Source of the DNA: Geobacter sp. DSM 9736
Lineage (GTDB): Bacteria; Desulfobacterota; Desulfuromonadia; Geobacterales; Geobacteraceae
Reading direction: 5' to 3'
DNA length: 64,000 bases
NCBI RefSeq assembly: GCF_900187405.1
Contig: NZ_LT896716.1
Coordinates: 1,116,001-1,180,000, forward strand
Under the pieces are notes generated by a model that ran no database searches, was not told where the DNA came from, and saw only the letters and a program-made list of their open reading frames with translations. Below, in pieces: positions 63,192-64,000 of the stretch. Every line of letters starts with the position of its first letter. The first letter of the stretch is position 1. The position numbers and the translations under genes are program-made.

Positions 63192-63848
63192 TCAGCGGGA
63201 TTTTTTCACTCCTATACGGTCGCAGACGGAGAAGAGCGGACAAGTGGAACACTTGGGAGAGGTCGGCAAACAGAGGTTCTGACCGAAGGTAACAAGCCAA
63301 TCATTGATTACCGGCCAGTAGCGGACAGGCAGCTTAGCACGTAGTACAGCTTCAGTATGGTCAGGACTGGTTGTAGACAAATACCCCCACCGATTGCAGA
63401 TGCGATGAACATGGGTATCCACACAGATACCAGGTTTTCCGAATCCGAGGGTCACTACCAGGTTTGCAGTCTTACGCCCGACCCCTTTCAGCTTGAGGAG
63501 TTCGTCTATTTCATCCGGAACCCTCTCCTGGTACTCCTCGGCAAGAATCCGGCAGATCTCTTTTATCTGCGCAGCTTTGTTCCTATAGAAGCCCACGGGG
63601 TAAATTGCTTTCTCCAAGACCGCTAGCGGCAACTCTGCCATTGCAGAAGGGGTATCAGCGAGAGCGAAGAGGCGCTCGGATGCAGCCCCGGTCGTCTTGT
63701 CCCTGGTGCGGAGGGAAAGAATACAGGAGATAAGCACCTTGAATGGGCTTCCTTCACGCTGTGATACGATTGTTACAGCGGGGGATTGCCACTGACTGAC
63801 TGCTTCACCAAGCACCCCCATGGCATAATCGATATCGGTATCCTTCAC
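63192..63848 (-). CDS. nth: endonuclease III family DNA glycosylase
   Basis: 218 residues from GTG 63848. The helix-hairpin-helix is LLKLKGVGRKTANLVV with the catalytic Lys in its neighbourhood, and GICVDTHVHRICNRWGY carries the catalytic Asp (VDTH). The C-terminal 4Fe-4S cluster has Cys spaced 6-2-5 (CLPTSPKCSTCPLFSVC). It removes oxidised pyrimidines. The GTG overlaps the stop of the small membrane frame upstream (GTGA). A longer in-frame start at 63953 would collide with that frame. Confidence 0.92.
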   Translation of the reverse strand: MKDTDIDYAMGVLGEAVSQWQSPAVTIVSQREGSPFKVLISCILSLRTRDKTTGAASERLFALADTPSAMAELPLAVLEKAIYPVGFYRNKAAQIKEICRILAEEYQERVPDEIDELLKLKGVGRKTANLVVTLGFGKPGICVDTHVHRICNRWGYLSTTSPDHTEAVLRAKLPVRYWPVINDWLVTFGQNLCLPTSPKCSTCPLFSVCDRIGVKKSR

Positions 63849-63988
63849 CGGAGTCCCCGGTTTCGGAAAATTCGCATGAAAAGAACACCAATGATCGACA
63901 GGCAGAGGCCGACGCAAAAAAAGAGGTAGCCGATGCTTCGTCCCTCTCCCCATCCAAGGAAATCACGTCCTTTCATAAAAGCAATCAT
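63845..63988 (-). CDS. small membrane protein (47 aa), possibly longer beyond the window
   Basis: The frame from ATG 63988 gives MIAFMKGRDFLGWGEGRSIG, then a hydrophobic helix (YLFFCVGLCLSIIGVLFM) and a basic tail (RIFRNRGLR). The TGA overlaps the nth GTG. The frame remains open to the window edge, so a longer gene is possible. Support is the coupling and the clear membrane helix. Confidence 0.45.
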   Translation of the reverse strand: MIAFMKGRDFLGWGEGRSIGYLFFCVGLCLSIIGVLFMRIFRNRGLR

Positions 63989-64000
63989 TGCTAAACCGGC

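Overview
This window looks like a chromosome segment from a Geobacter-like member of the Geobacterales (Desulfobacterota). The lineage is inferred from gene content: a DHH/CBS/nucleotidyltransferase fusion of the kind known as the A-adding enzyme in Geobacter, a PATAN (DUF4388) protein beside a PilT-type ATPase, many PAS and sigma54-type two-component proteins, large secreted kelch proteins, and a probable small selenoprotein. No rRNA or taxon-specific marker is present to prove it.

Left part (1-29,300). Nearly all genes are on the minus strand. The translation/transcription operon rimP-nusA-(ylxR/L7Ae fusion)-infB lies behind a leader that holds an intrinsic terminator. Next come a formate/nitrite channel, an O-methyltransferase, a hybrid histidine kinase with PilT-like and PATAN proteins, small uncharacterised genes, an RRM protein, an exonuclease, an AsmA protein, an acyl-ACP thioesterase, a Sel1-repeat lipoprotein, the 880-residue nucleotidyltransferase fusion, a MEMO-like protein, scpA-scpB, trpS, an M50 protease, and a B12 cluster (enoyl-CoA hydratase broken by a 2-nt frameshift, cobO, a mutase B12-binding subunit, meaB).

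Middle part (29,380-38,628). A tRNA-Val(CAC) gene is the target of a 9.17-kb integrated island bounded by 17-bp direct repeats. It carries a tyrosine integrase, a cluster of 13-bp palindromes, a translationally coupled operon whose main product resembles a podophage internal virion protein, a serine recombinase, and a SieB-like superinfection-exclusion protein followed by a PD-(D/E)XK-type nuclease. The last two are the best candidate for an undescribed anti-phage module.

Right part (38,850-64,000). It starts with a chemotaxis receptor and an NtrB/NtrC-type pair followed by a perfect 13-bp dyad and a run of four secreted or outer-membrane genes. Then come a probable 54-residue selenoprotein with an in-frame UGA and a SECIS-like hairpin, a glycine-rich secreted protein, a hemerythrin, a GspA/GspB-like pair and a 1487-residue kelch protein. 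Housekeeping genes follow: ispG-proS-pyrF-rlmB, gdhA with a strong sigma54 promoter match, rlmD, a beta-hydroxyacid dehydrogenase and nth.

All calls come from reading motifs and translations; no database search was run.
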